Shown here: in pieces, positions 38,129-46,560 of the stretch
Numbering within the stretch: the stretch's first letter is position 1
How the letters are laid out: every line of letters starts with the position of its first letter
Source of the DNA: an uncultured Alphaproteobacteria bacterium
GTDB taxonomy: Bacteria; Pseudomonadota; Alphaproteobacteria; Rhizobiales; Rhizobiaceae
Direction: 5' to 3'
Assembly: GCA_929200315.1 (NCBI GenBank)
Contig: CAKMZB010000010.1
Location: 16,515 to 80,514, forward strand
Length of the DNA stretch: 64,000 nucleotides
Translations under genes and position numbers: made by a program
The notes under the pieces: model-generated
Seen by the model: the letters and a program-made list of their open reading frames with translations, nothing else
Database searches by the model: none
What the model was told of the DNA's origin: nothing

Positions 38129-38203
38129 TGGTGCTGTTGGGGAGATTTGAACTCCCGACCTCCTCATTACCAATGAGGTGCTCTACCCCTGAGCTACAAC
38201 AGC
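38129..38203 (-). tRNA. tRNA-Thr (anticodon GGT)
   Basis: The minus strand folds into a standard cloverleaf: acceptor GCTGTTG/CAACAGC, D arm AGCTCAGGGGTAGAGCA, anticodon stem CCTCA/TGAGG with loop TTGGTAA (anticodon GGT, threonine), and T arm with GTTCAAATC. CCA is encoded at the 3' end (38129-38131). The length of 75 nt includes CCA. Confidence 0.97.
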
Positions 38204-38267
38204 AAGCGTCGCGCGTTTAGACCTGCCGCGCTGCCGGGTCAACGGTTCATGAGCATGGGAGGCAAGA

Positions 38268-38438
38268 TTGGGACAGGTTTCACGCGATGAGCGGTTAAAG
38301 GCGAACCTGCGCGCCAATCTGAAGCGGCGCAAACTTAAGGCTCGCGCCAAGGCGGAGATTGAAAAAGATATCCACGCCAAAGGGCAGGGTGTTAAGAATA
38401 CTGACGAAAAAGAAGGTTCTGAACGCAACGAGTCATGA
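38268..38438 (+). CDS. Small basic protein upstream of murA, unknown function
   Basis: A 56-residue reading frame with a TTG start at 38268, preceded by GGGAGG at a 5-bp spacing. It encodes a highly charged helical peptide (RDERLKANLRANLKRRKLKA near the start, then an acidic tail KNTDEKEGSERNES). Similar short RKA-rich proteins, as I recall, precede murA in other Hyphomicrobiales, which supports it being real. The frame was too short and non-ATG to be picked up by simple gene calling. The function is unknown; nucleic-acid or ribosome binding is possible from charge alone. Confidence 0.55.
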   Translation: MGQVSRDERLKANLRANLKRRKLKARAKAEIEKDIHAKGQGVKNTDEKEGSERNES

Positions 38439-38547
38439 TCTTGCTGCATTTGCCACCTTTGCGTTAGACGCCCACCGTCCCACTTGTGTGGGCTCCTCAA
38501 TCTAAGCCGCAAAGTGCCGGTTTTCTTGCACCTTTCAGGAGTATTCT

Positions 38548-39843
38548 ATGGACAGGATCGTCGTGCGCGGCAACGGACCGCTTTCGGGAACAATTCCGAT
38601 TTCAGGTGCTAAGAACGCAGCCCTTCCGCTGATGATCGCCTCGCTCCTGACGGACGAACCGCTGGAGTTGACCAACGTTCCGCGCCTTGCCGACGTTGTG
38701 TCACTGGAGGCGATTCTTGCCAATCACGGGGTGGATTCGCTGATCAAGGGAAAGCGTTTCGGTGAGAGCGGAATGTCCGGCAGGACCATGCAATTGCAGG
38801 CAAAAGAGATCGTCGACACCAATGCGCCTTACGAGCTGGTGCGCAAGATGCGGGCCTCATTCTGGGTCATTGGTCCGCTTTTGGCACGCTGCGGGGAGGC
38901 TCGGGTTTCGCTTCCTGGTGGCTGCGCGATTGGCACGCGACCAGTGGATCTGTTCCTGGAAAGTCTGCGGGCGCTGGGTGCGCAGATTGATGTCGACGGC
39001 GGCTACGTGAACGCCAAAGCACCTTCCGGCGGGTTGAAGGGCGGCAGCTATACATTCCCGAAAGTTTCCGTCGGCGCGACCCATGTGATGCTCATGGCAG
39101 CGTCTCTCGCCAGCGGAACGACCACCATCAAAAACGCCGCGCGGGAGCCGGAAGTTGTTGATGTTGCTGATTGTCTAAATGCCATGGGCGCTAAGATTTC
39201 CGGCCACGGAACGTCGACCATTACCGTCGAAGGCGTCACGTCGCTGAAGGGCGCAAGCCATGCGGTGCTGCCGGACCGGATCGAGACCGGCACCTTTGCC
39301 GCCTGCGTTGCGATGACGGGCGGAGATGTGATGTTGAAGGGCGCAGACGGTTCGCTGCTGCGCGCCGCTCTGGATGTGCTGGAGAGAACCGGCACGACGG
39401 TGGAGGAAACCGAAGGCGGTATTCGCATTGCGCGCAATGGCGGGGTGATCCAGCCCGTGGATATTGTGACGGACCCGTTCCCGGGTTTCCCCACTGATTT
39501 ACAAGCACAATTCATGTCCCTTCTCACCCGAGCCGATGGCGTGAGCCACGTGAAGGAGACGATTTTTGAGAACCGTTTCATGCATGTCCAGGAGCTTGCA
39601 CGCCTTGGCGCAAACATCGCAATTGACGGGCAAACGGCAACGATTACAGGGGTTAACCGCCTCTCAGGCGCACCCGTCATGGCGACGGATCTGCGTGCCT
39701 CCATGTCGTTGGTGATTGCCGGACTGGTTGCCGATGGCGAGACAGAGGTGAACCGCGTCTATCACCTCGACCGAGGCTTTGAAAAACTTGAAGAAAAGCT
39801 GTCTGCGGTGGGTGCCGACATTGAGCGGATTGGCTCTGACTAA
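38548..39843 (+). CDS. murA: UDP-N-acetylglucosamine 1-carboxyvinyltransferase
   Basis: First committed step of peptidoglycan synthesis: transfers enolpyruvate from PEP to UDP-GlcNAc in the cytoplasm. 431 residues. [17 protein letters not shown] at the N-terminus, the catalytic loop [15 protein letters not shown] with Cys126 (the fosfomycin target), and [19 protein letters not shown] near the centre. AGGAG precedes the ATG. Downstream, pdxY converges with a 3-bp gap and no terminator. Identification is certain. Confidence 0.98.
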   Translation: MDRIVVRGNGPLSGTIPISGAKNAALPLMIASLLTDEPLELTNVPRLADVVSLEAILANHGVDSLIKGKRFGESGMSGRTMQLQAKEIVDTNAPYELVRKMRASFWVIGPLLARCGEARVSLPGGCAIGTRPVDLFLESLRALGAQIDVDGGYVNAKAPSGGLKGGSYTFPKVSVGATHVMLMAASLASGTTTIKNAAREPEVVDVADCLNAMGAKISGHGTSTITVEGVTSLKGASHAVLPDRIETGTFAACVAMTGGDVMLKGADGSLLRAALDVLERTGTTVEETEGGIRIARNGGVIQPVDIVTDPFPGFPTDLQAQFMSLLTRADGVSHVKETIFENRFMHVQELARLGANIAIDGQTATITGVNRLSGAPVMATDLRASMSLVIAGLVADGETEVNRVYHLDRGFEKLEEKLSAVGADIERIGSD

Positions 39844-39846
39844 AGC

Positions 39847-40719
39847 CTAGGAAACCGTGTCGATTTCCACGGCGGCACGGGGCTGGCGCAGGCTCTCCTG
39901 GTTCTGCTCCAGCAGCAATTCGTCAGACCCGGCCGCCAGGGTTTTCTCTAGCAATTCAAACACACTAGCAGTGGTGCGCAACAGCGCATCGTGCTCCTCG
40001 TAGCCGTCCAGAATGCCAGCGAGGATGAGTGCGGCTGTGAGATCACCGGCACCGTTTGGAGCGTTCCTCAGCCGTTTCGTGTGGGCGATTTCTGCGGTGT
40101 TCTGGCTGATGAGAAGATTACCAATCCGATTGTCTCGCGCCGGGCTGGACGTTGCCAGAACCTTGGAAACATTTGTCTTTTTTGCTGCTTCCAGAATGTC
40201 ACCCGCTGTGGATGGCGTCTGCGACTTGGTCAGAAAACCCAATTCAAAGGCGTTTGGCGTGATAATGTCAGCCAGTGGCAAGAGCTCATGACGAATGGTT
40301 TCGGCTTGATTTTCAGGCACATAGAGCGCATCGCCGTCCCCCATGACCGGGTCGAGGGCGTAGATTGTGCTGGGGGTTTTTGCCTTGACCGCTTTCACCA
40401 ATTTGGCGACGCCTTGGGCCTGTTCGGCATTTCCCAAATAGCCAGAAAGCACGCCGCGCACCTCACCGAGCCATGGGGCACGAGCGATATTTTCAATTAT
40501 ATTATCAAAGGCTTGCGCCTCTGGAACAATACGGGTTCCGGGGCCTGCGAGGGGAGTGTGGCCGGGGTGCCAGGGGAGGATGATGGTGGGAACCACCCAA
40601 ACCGGATGGCCGAGCGCCTCCAGCGCGAAGGCCGCCGCACGGTTACCGACTGTGCCGCGCACAACGTGGCTCGACAAAACGATGATGGCGCCGGATTTTG
40701 GCGGATAGGTCTCACTCAT
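39847..40719 (-). CDS. pdxY: Pyridoxal kinase
   Basis: Salvage of vitamin B6: phosphorylates pyridoxal to PLP. A ribokinase-like protein of 290 residues. SSHVVRGTVGNRAAAFALE at the N-terminus matches the PdxY/PdxK substrate region. YALDPVMGDGDALYVPE and LPLADIITPNAFELGFLT are the family cores, and NAPNGAGDLTAALIL holds the catalytic Asp in the GAGD anion hole. The ATG at 40719 starts the conserved region; 25 extra upstream codons in frame are not family-like. The distance from start to the nearest Shine-Dalgarno-like AAGG is long, so a weakly initiated message is possible. Confidence 0.92.
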   Translation of the reverse strand: MSETYPPKSGAIIVLSSHVVRGTVGNRAAAFALEALGHPVWVVPTIILPWHPGHTPLAGPGTRIVPEAQAFDNIIENIARAPWLGEVRGVLSGYLGNAEQAQGVAKLVKAVKAKTPSTIYALDPVMGDGDALYVPENQAETIRHELLPLADIITPNAFELGFLTKSQTPSTAGDILEAAKKTNVSKVLATSSPARDNRIGNLLISQNTAEIAHTKRLRNAPNGAGDLTAALILAGILDGYEEHDALLRTTASVFELLEKTLAAGSDELLLEQNQESLRQPRAAVEIDTVS

Positions 40720-40835
40720 GATCCGCGTGATGCCTTGCCACGGCACCTGAGCGCAAGTGCCAATCACGCCTTGCCTTTTTCGGCCCGTGACCATACCTCA
40801 CAGAAACACACGAAGTGACGGGCGGGAAGCAGGCC

Positions 40836-41129
40836 ATGACTGCATTGTTCTACATTATCAACGCGATACTAAATATTTATTGGTGGATCGTCATTGGATC
40901 GGTCATCATGAGCTGGCTGTTTGCCTTTGGTGTCGTCAACAATTCCAATCCCTTTGTGAACGCCGTTGCCCGCTTTCTGTATGAGGCAACCGAACCGGTC
41001 TTATCCCCGATCCGCCGTTTTCTGCCTAACCTTGGGTCGATCGACATTTCGCCGATCGTGCTGCTGATCGGCATCACTGCGCTGCAGATTTTCATCAACA
41101 CAACAGTGGCCCGCGCCGTCTTCGGTTAA
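40836..41129 (+). CDS. YggT family membrane protein
   Basis: A 97-residue protein with two membrane helices (about 8-30 and 70-92) and the family motif NPFVNAVARFLYEATEPVLS followed by IRRFLPNLGSIDISP. YggT proteins are linked to osmotic stress, cell division or assembly of membrane proteins in different bacteria. The ATG at 40836 is used; a GTG 21 bp upstream is also in frame. Divergent from pdxY. Confidence 0.85.
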   Translation: MTALFYIINAILNIYWWIVIGSVIMSWLFAFGVVNNSNPFVNAVARFLYEATEPVLSPIRRFLPNLGSIDISPIVLLIGITALQIFINTTVARAVFG

Positions 41130-41201
41130 TGCCGCGGCGCGGCAAGGGGTTATCAAATACCCCCGTTCTTTTCACAAATAGACGCCGATCTTTTGCAAAT
41201 A

Positions 41202-41240
41202 GACGGGTCGGGAAGCCAAATGGCCCCCCGCCGACCCGTC
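41202..41240 (-). terminator. Hairpin after the OmpA-family gene (terminator)
   Basis: A 10-bp perfect stem (GACGGGTCGG / CCGACCCGTC) with an inner GCC-GGC pairing lies 12 bp after the stop of the minus-strand ompA-like gene. The minus-strand tail is TATTTGC rather than a long T run. A decamer CAAATAGACG occurs twice just beyond it. Confidence 0.5.
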
Positions 41241-41252
41241 AAACAGCTTTGG

Positions 41253-42905
41253 CTAGCGGTTCGCCGTTAGCAGCGGGGTAATCCGCCGCACGGTGACACG
41301 GCGGTTAGCCTGGCTCGGGCCGAGGGTTGGCACTTTCAAATAGCGCTCGCCATAGCCCTGGGTGATGAGATTTTCCGGCGGCACATCGTAAATCTCCACC
41401 AGAATTTTGGCGATCGCTTCCGCGCGCCGGTCGGAGAGAACGAGGTTGGAAACTTCGCCGCCGACAGCATCGGTGTAGCCCTCCACCAGGAAGACTTCAC
41501 CGGGGTTGTTTTTCACCAATGCGCTCAGCACCGAGCCGACGGAATCGAGATTGTCGACCTGGCTCATGGTCACGCGCGCTGAGCCGGTCTGGAAGGTGAT
41601 GGCGTCGAGATCGACGCGGCGCACCTTTTCACGAAGGCGGTTGTTCTCACGAATTTCCCGCAGACTGTATTCACGCTCGACCTCTTCCACAGGGTGGGCG
41701 GTGAGGGCGTCTTCCAGCGTGTCGCGATCCGCGCGGCCGGCATCGACGATATATTCGGAGAGCGGAATGCCGAGGCGCACCGGCGGTAGCGTGCGCTCGT
41801 AATTGACGACGTCGCGCGATACCGCGTTGCGGTTGTCGATCAGCACAACCTCATCGCCGTTGGGGTAGCGTTTGATACGGTGGAGAATGTCACCGTACTG
41901 ATTGCGCAAGGTAACGACTTCAACACCGTTAGGACGACGGGCCGTGGTGAGCGAACGGCCACCACGAAGCTGCTCGGTACGAACCCGTGTACCGTTGCGG
42001 CGCAGCAATTCGTTCTCATCTTTGCGCAGGAAGAAGGAGCCATCGCGCTGCCGCACGACGATGCGGTCGCCTTGGTCGGCGACGACTTCACCATCCAGCA
42101 CACCACTGATGATTGCTCCAACACCGAGACCGACGAGGCCGGCACCGAGTAGCTCACGGCGATTGCGGCGTTGCTCTTCGCGCCGGGCCTGCTCGGCGAT
42201 GCGCAACTGGCGCTGCTGGTGGGCGGTGGTGTTGTTGGGCACGATGACGGGCGCGGCCTGCTGAGGATTGCCGGCAGCGGCGGCGGCCTCGGCTGCACGA
42301 CGGCGGGCTTCCTGCCGCTCTGCACGACGCTCCGCGCGGCGGTCCTCCCGTCGATCTTCACGCCGCTGAGCACGACGTTCTGCACGGCGTGCTTGCCGGG
42401 TGGCTTCGCGTTCAGCTTCTGCTCTTGCAGCAGCATTCGCGGCTGCCTGGCGGGCAGCTTTTCTTGCAGCTTGGCGTTCGGCCTGACGGGCAGCGCGACG
42501 CTCAGCCTGACGGGCTGCTTTTTCAGCTTCTGCCTGAGCCTGCTGCTGAGCCTGTTGCTGGGCGCGGGCCGCAGCGGCGGCCTCTCTGGCTGCCTGCCTT
42601 TCTGCCTGCCTGGCTGCCTGTTTGGCTGCCTGTCTGGCGGCTCGTCTGGCAGCCTGCCTCTCGGCCTTGTTCTGTGCCTGACGTTCAGCTTTGGCAGCCC
42701 GTCTTTCTGCCTGGCGTGCTGCTTTCGCTGCCTGACGTTCTGCCTGGCGTTGCTGTTTGCGCAGCTCTTTACGCTGCTGTTTGGTCAGCGTTTCTTCCGC
42801 CGCAGGTGCAGCTGCACCATCGGTTGCGGTTTGAGCGGCGAGGGGGGTGATGCTGGTGGTGGCCAGCAGCAGGGCCATTGAGAGGGCAAGGGCGGTGCGG
42901 GTCAT
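41253..42905 (-). CDS. OmpA-family peptidoglycan-associated protein with a long Ala/Arg/Gln-rich repeat segment
   Basis: Secreted protein of 550 residues. Signal peptide MTRTALALSMALLLATTSIT with cleavage near LAAQ. Residues about 38-230 are extreme low-complexity: arrays of RQAERQAAK- and RRAARQAA-like units, nearly all Arg, Ala, Gln, Glu and Lys, predicted to form a long charged single alpha-helix. About 240-290 has a glycine-rich LLGAGLVGLGVGAIISGVLDG stretch. An OmpA/MotB C-terminal domain ends the protein (about 430-545: ITFQTGSARVTMSQVDNL, VEGYTDAVG, LVLSDRRAEAIAKILVE, TQGYGERYLKVPT). The OmpA domain anchors to peptidoglycan; the helix may span the periplasm. Confidence 0.85.
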   Translation of the reverse strand: MTRTALALSMALLLATTSITPLAAQTATDGAAAPAAEETLTKQQRKELRKQQRQAERQAAKAARQAERRAAKAERQAQNKAERQAARRAARQAAKQAARQAERQAAREAAAAARAQQQAQQQAQAEAEKAARQAERRAARQAERQAARKAARQAAANAAARAEAEREATRQARRAERRAQRREDRREDRRAERRAERQEARRRAAEAAAAAGNPQQAAPVIVPNNTTAHQQRQLRIAEQARREEQRRNRRELLGAGLVGLGVGAIISGVLDGEVVADQGDRIVVRQRDGSFFLRKDENELLRRNGTRVRTEQLRGGRSLTTARRPNGVEVVTLRNQYGDILHRIKRYPNGDEVVLIDNRNAVSRDVVNYERTLPPVRLGIPLSEYIVDAGRADRDTLEDALTAHPVEEVEREYSLREIRENNRLREKVRRVDLDAITFQTGSARVTMSQVDNLDSVGSVLSALVKNNPGEVFLVEGYTDAVGGEVSNLVLSDRRAEAIAKILVEIYDVPPENLITQGYGERYLKVPTLGPSQANRRVTVRRITPLLTANR

Positions 42906-43009
42906 GTCATCATCCTGTTGCGCATGAGGGAGACCGTGTCATGAACGGTCGCTCTTGAATGCAAGATGAATGGCGAAAGTGACCCGCAATTGTCGTGGCA
43001 AACCTTATG

Positions 43010-43849
43010 TCACGACTTCTCACGCCCGCCTGTCAGGATGCGGTCGAGGAGGATTGCGACCACTACGATCACCATTCCGGCCTCGAAGCCGAGGGATGAA
43101 TTCACTGTGTTCAGTGCCCGCACCACCGGTTTGCCAAGTCCGTCCGCCCCAACCAGCGCAGCAATCACGACCATGGAGAGCGACAGCATGATGGTTTGTG
43201 TTAGTCCCGCCTTGATGTTGCTCATGGCGTGAGGCAGTTCGATCGTGCGCAGCAACTGGCTTTTGGTGGCGCCAAAGGATGCGCCACATTCCAGGAGGTC
43301 TTCGGGCGTTGAGACGATGCCGAGCTGCGTTGCGCGGATTGCGGCAGGGATGACGAACACCACTGTCGCCACCAGTCCCGGCACCATGCCGATGCCAAAG
43401 AAGATGATCGCCGGGATGAGATAAACGAAGGTCGGGAGTGTCTGCATCAGGTCGAGCACCGGGCGGAACCATGAATAGGCGCGCGGGTGGTGGCCCAGAT
43501 AAATGCCAAGCGGCACGCCGAGCATCATGCAGACGAGAGATGAGGCGAGGACGAGTGTGAGCGTCTCCGTCGTCTCCTCCCAATAGCCCTGATTGATGAT
43601 GAAGAGCAGGCCGAGCGCGGTGAGGGCGCAAAAGGTGAACGACCGGCGCATGAACCAGGCTAGCCCCGTGATGATTGCGACCATGATGAGCGGATGCGGC
43701 CATTGCAGCACGGTGAGCATCACCTCAATGACTGTGCCGAACGCAATCTCCAGCCCTTCAAAGATGAAGCCAAGATTGGCCGTCATCCAGTCCACCACGT
43801 CGGCGAGCCACTTGCCGAGGGGGATTTTGTTGTCAGTCAAAAAGTCCAT
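43010..43849 (-). CDS. choW: Choline/betaine ABC transporter permease
   Basis: Inner-membrane permease of 279 residues with about seven helices. The BPD_transp_1 EAA loop is ECGASFGATKSQLLRTIELPHAM, given here as GASFGATKSQLLRTIELPHA. MQTLPTFVYLIPAIIFFGIG is characteristic of ProW/OpuAB/ChoW permeases. It follows choX, separated by 133 bp containing two hairpins. In rhizobia the order is choX-choW-choV; here the next gene downstream is ompA-like, so the ATPase gene choV is missing from the expected place. The partner ATPase must be encoded elsewhere. Confidence 0.9.
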   Translation of the reverse strand: MDFLTDNKIPLGKWLADVVDWMTANLGFIFEGLEIAFGTVIEVMLTVLQWPHPLIMVAIITGLAWFMRRSFTFCALTALGLLFIINQGYWEETTETLTLVLASSLVCMMLGVPLGIYLGHHPRAYSWFRPVLDLMQTLPTFVYLIPAIIFFGIGMVPGLVATVVFVIPAAIRATQLGIVSTPEDLLECGASFGATKSQLLRTIELPHAMSNIKAGLTQTIMLSLSMVVIAALVGADGLGKPVVRALNTVNSSLGFEAGMVIVVVAILLDRILTGGREKS

Positions 43850-43890
43850 GAAGCCGTTCTGCTGGTTTTGGAGATATTGATAAATTTAGC

Positions 43891-43922
43891 ATTGTCATTC
43901 TCTCGCAGGCGGGAATGACAAT
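43891..43922. repeat. Palindromic repeat of the GTCATTC/GAATGAC type
   Basis: Inverted repeat with 10-bp arms ATTGTCATTC and GAATGACAAT around a GC-rich loop. It resembles the widespread short intergenic palindromes containing GTCATTCCCGC/GCGGGAATGAC. It lies between choX and choW. Confidence 0.55.
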
Positions 43923-43941
43923 AGTGGACAGAACGCTTGCA

Positions 43942-43974
43942 CTCCCCGGCCTCCCCTCAAAGGGAAGGCCGGAG
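43942..43974 (-). promoter_or_regulatory. Intercistronic hairpin after choX
   Basis: Long GC-rich stem (about CTCC-GGCC-TCCCT against AGGGA-GGCC-GGAG with small bulges, loop CAA) beginning 9 bp after the choX stop. There is no T run, so it is more likely to protect the choX mRNA 3' end than to terminate. Confidence 0.6.
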
Positions 43975-43982
43975 CCTGCTTC

Positions 43983-44918
43983 CTACAGCCCCAGCGCTTT
44001 CGACACAGCAGCTTTTGCATCGCCGCCGTCTTTCGTGGTGACGCCGTCGAGCCAGCCCATCACCATATCGGGATTGGCCTTCATCCACTCGTTAGCGGCA
44101 TCATCGGGGTCTTTGCCGTCATTCAAAATCCCGCCCATGATTTCGTTTTCCATGGCGAGGGAGAATTTGAGGTTTTTGAGCAGCGCTCCAACATTAGAGC
44201 ACTCGCCAGCATAACCTGCACGGGTGTTGGTGTAGACCGTCGCGCCGCCGAGATTGGGGCCGAAGAAATCATCCCCACCCTCAAGATAGGACATCTCGAT
44301 GTTGGCGTTCATCGGGTGGGGCTCCCAGCCCAGAAACACCACCGGCTCGTCGCGTTTGGAAGCGCGGGTGGCCTGCGCCAGCATCCCGGCTTCAGAAGAT
44401 TCCACCACCTCAAAGCCGTCAAGACCGAAGGCGTTTTTGTCGATCATGTCCTGGATCAGGCGGTTGCCGTCATTACCTGGCTCAATGCCGTAGATCTTGC
44501 CGTCGAGGGCGTCCTTTTTCTTGGCAATATCGGCGAAGGTTTTAATGCCCATATCGGCAGCGGCTTTGTTGACGGCGAGGGTGTATTTCGCGCCTTCAAG
44601 ATTTTCGCGCACGGTATCGACGGTGCCGGCCTCACGGTATTTGGCAATGTCGCCTTCCATGGTCGGCATCCAGTTGCCGAGGAAGACGTCGATGTCGTTG
44701 TTTTCCATGGACACGTAGGTCACCGGCACGGAGAGCACCTTGATGTCGGTCTCGTAACCCAGCGCCTTAAGCACCTCCGTCGTTGCAGCGGTGGTGGCAG
44801 TGATGTCAGTCCAGCCAACATCTGAGAAGCGCACGGTGGAGCACTGTTCCGGCTCGGCGGCGAAAGCCGGGGCGGCGAGGATAGTAGAGACGGCAAGTGC
44901 TGCGAGAAGTCGTTTCAT
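43983..44918 (-). CDS. choX: Choline-binding periplasmic protein
   Basis: A 311-residue secreted binding protein for a choline ABC transporter. Signal peptide MKRLLAALAVSTILAAPAFA. The mature part keeps aromatic residues expected of the ChoX cation-pi box: Trp in FSDVGWTDITATTA, Trp in LGNWMPTMEGD, Tyr in AKYTLAVN, and Trp in VVFLGWEPHPMN. The C-terminus ANPDMVMGWLDGV is typical. The start at 44918 has AAGGA 9 bp upstream. It is divergent from betC, with a shared 97-bp regulatory gap, so choline import and choline-sulfate breakdown are probably controlled together. Proline-betaine binding is possible but less likely in this context. Confidence 0.92.
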   Translation of the reverse strand: MKRLLAALAVSTILAAPAFAAEPEQCSTVRFSDVGWTDITATTAATTEVLKALGYETDIKVLSVPVTYVSMENNDIDVFLGNWMPTMEGDIAKYREAGTVDTVRENLEGAKYTLAVNKAAADMGIKTFADIAKKKDALDGKIYGIEPGNDGNRLIQDMIDKNAFGLDGFEVVESSEAGMLAQATRASKRDEPVVFLGWEPHPMNANIEMSYLEGGDDFFGPNLGGATVYTNTRAGYAGECSNVGALLKNLKFSLAMENEIMGGILNDGKDPDDAANEWMKANPDMVMGWLDGVTTKDGGDAKAAVSKALGL

Positions 44919-45015
44919 GGCGAGCATTCCTTCGGTTTGAGACCAGAGTTCAAAAGCGTATGGAGACTATAGGACATCTGAGCGCAATTCGCGCAACAGT
45001 CTTTTGGAGCGGCAT

Positions 45016-46560
45016 ATGGCCAAACAGCCCAACTTCCTGGTTTTCATGGTGGACCAGTGCAACGGAACGCTTTTTGGCTCTTCGCGTGAGGCCGCGACGA
45101 AAGGCGGACCTGCCGATTTCCTCCACATGCCCAACCTGCGTGCGCTGTTTGATGAGGGCGTCAACTTCGCCAACACCTACTGCGCCTCGCCCCTGTGCGC
45201 GCCAAGTCGGGCAGCCTTCATGTCGAGCCTTTTGCCAACCCGAACGGGGGTCTATGACAATGCGGCTGAATTTGCCTCTTCCGTGCCAAGCTTTGCCCAC
45301 CATCTGCGGCGGGCCGGATATGAGACTGTGCTTTCGGGCAAGATGCACTTTGTCGGGCCCGATCAGCTCCACGGCTTTGAAAGGCGCACCACGACGGATG
45401 TTTATCCGGCCGATTTTGGCTGGACGCCGGACTGGACAAAGCCTGATGAGCGCATTGACTGGTGGTATCATAATCTCGGTTCCGTCACGACGGCGGGAGT
45501 GGCGGAGACCACCAATCAGCTGGAATATGATGACGAGGTTGCTTTCTTTGCCAAGCAAACGCTCCACCAGATGGCGCGGGACCGCTCGCGGCCCTTCTGC
45601 CTGGTCGCTAGCTTCACCCATCCCCATGACCCCTTCGTGACACGGCAGAAATATTGGGATCTTTACCCGGAAGAGAAGATGCCTCAGATCGCCGTTCCGG
45701 CGATCCCATATGAGGAGCAGGACCCCCACTCCAAACGCCTGCTCGACATGTCCGACTGGCGCAATTTTGAGACAGGCCATCAGAAAATCATCGATTCCCG
45801 CCGTGCCTATTTCGGCAATCTGTCGTTTCTCGATGAGAAATTTGGCGAGATTCTCGACACGCTGAAGGCCTGCGATTTTGCTGACGATACGGTCGTGATG
45901 TTCGTCTCAGATCACGGCGACATGCTTGGCGAGCGCGGTCTGTGGTTTAAGATGTCCTTCTTTGAAGGATCCAACCGCGTGCCATTGCTGGTCCATGCGC
46001 CCAAGCGATTTGCGCCCGCGACGGTCACCGAGCCGTCCTCGACGCTCGATGTCTTCCCGACATTGCTCGATCTCGCTGGCTGTGAGATGCCCGATGATAT
46101 TGACGGTGTTTCTCTTGTGCCCGCTTGTGAGGGCAAGGGGGAAAGCCGCACTGTCATCACGGAATATGCCGGCGAAGGATCGATTGACCCGATGGTTTCC
46201 CTGCGTGAAGGGCGATGGAAGCTCAACATCTGCCCGGTCGACCCGCCGCAGCTCTTCGACATGGAGACCGACCCGCATGAGCTTGTGAACCTCGCAGAGG
46301 ACCCCACCCATGCGGAGACCTTTGGGCGGCTCTTCGCGGTCATCGACAGCGCCTATGATTTTGACGCATGGCGCGAGGACGTACTGGTCTCGCAAAAGCA
46401 CCGCCTCATGGTCTATGACGCCCTTCGTGAGGGGAATTACTACCCTTGGGACTACCAACCCCTGCAACAGGCTTCTGAGCGCTACATGCGAAACCACAAG
46501 GATCTCAACGTGCTGGAAGGTGATGCGCGCTACCCAAAATATGACGGGAACGCGACGTGA
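45016..46560 (+). CDS. betC: Choline-sulfatase
   Basis: Cytoplasmic sulfatase that splits choline-O-sulfate to choline and sulfate. 514 residues. The formylglycine site is Cys61 in [18 protein letters not shown] (CxPSR). Metal ligands are found in FMVDQCNG (Asp13) and in [14 protein letters not shown]. The C-terminal DUF229-like choline-sulfatase extension includes [19 protein letters not shown]. The ATG at 45016 has GGAG 6 bp upstream. Its stop overlaps the start of betA (GTGA), so sulfatase and dehydrogenase are translationally coupled. In rhizobia betC normally sits in a betICBA operon; here betI and betB are absent from the window. Confidence 0.95.
   Translation: MAKQPNFLVFMVDQCNGTLFGSSREAATKGGPADFLHMPNLRALFDEGVNFANTYCASPLCAPSRAAFMSSLLPTRTGVYDNAAEFASSVPSFAHHLRRAGYETVLSGKMHFVGPDQLHGFERRTTTDVYPADFGWTPDWTKPDERIDWWYHNLGSVTTAGVAETTNQLEYDDEVAFFAKQTLHQMARDRSRPFCLVASFTHPHDPFVTRQKYWDLYPEEKMPQIAVPAIPYEEQDPHSKRLLDMSDWRNFETGHQKIIDSRRAYFGNLSFLDEKFGEILDTLKACDFADDTVVMFVSDHGDMLGERGLWFKMSFFEGSNRVPLLVHAPKRFAPATVTEPSSTLDVFPTLLDLAGCEMPDDIDGVSLVPACEGKGESRTVITEYAGEGSIDPMVSLREGRWKLNICPVDPPQLFDMETDPHELVNLAEDPTHAETFGRLFAVIDSAYDFDAWREDVLVSQKHRLMVYDALREGNYYPWDYQPLQQASERYMRNHKDLNVLEGDARYPKYDGNAT

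Noticed and set aside
42290..42790. Repetitive DNA as a CRISPR array
   Set aside because: The repeats are degenerate, without unique spacers, and lie inside the Ala/Arg-rich coding segment of the OmpA gene.
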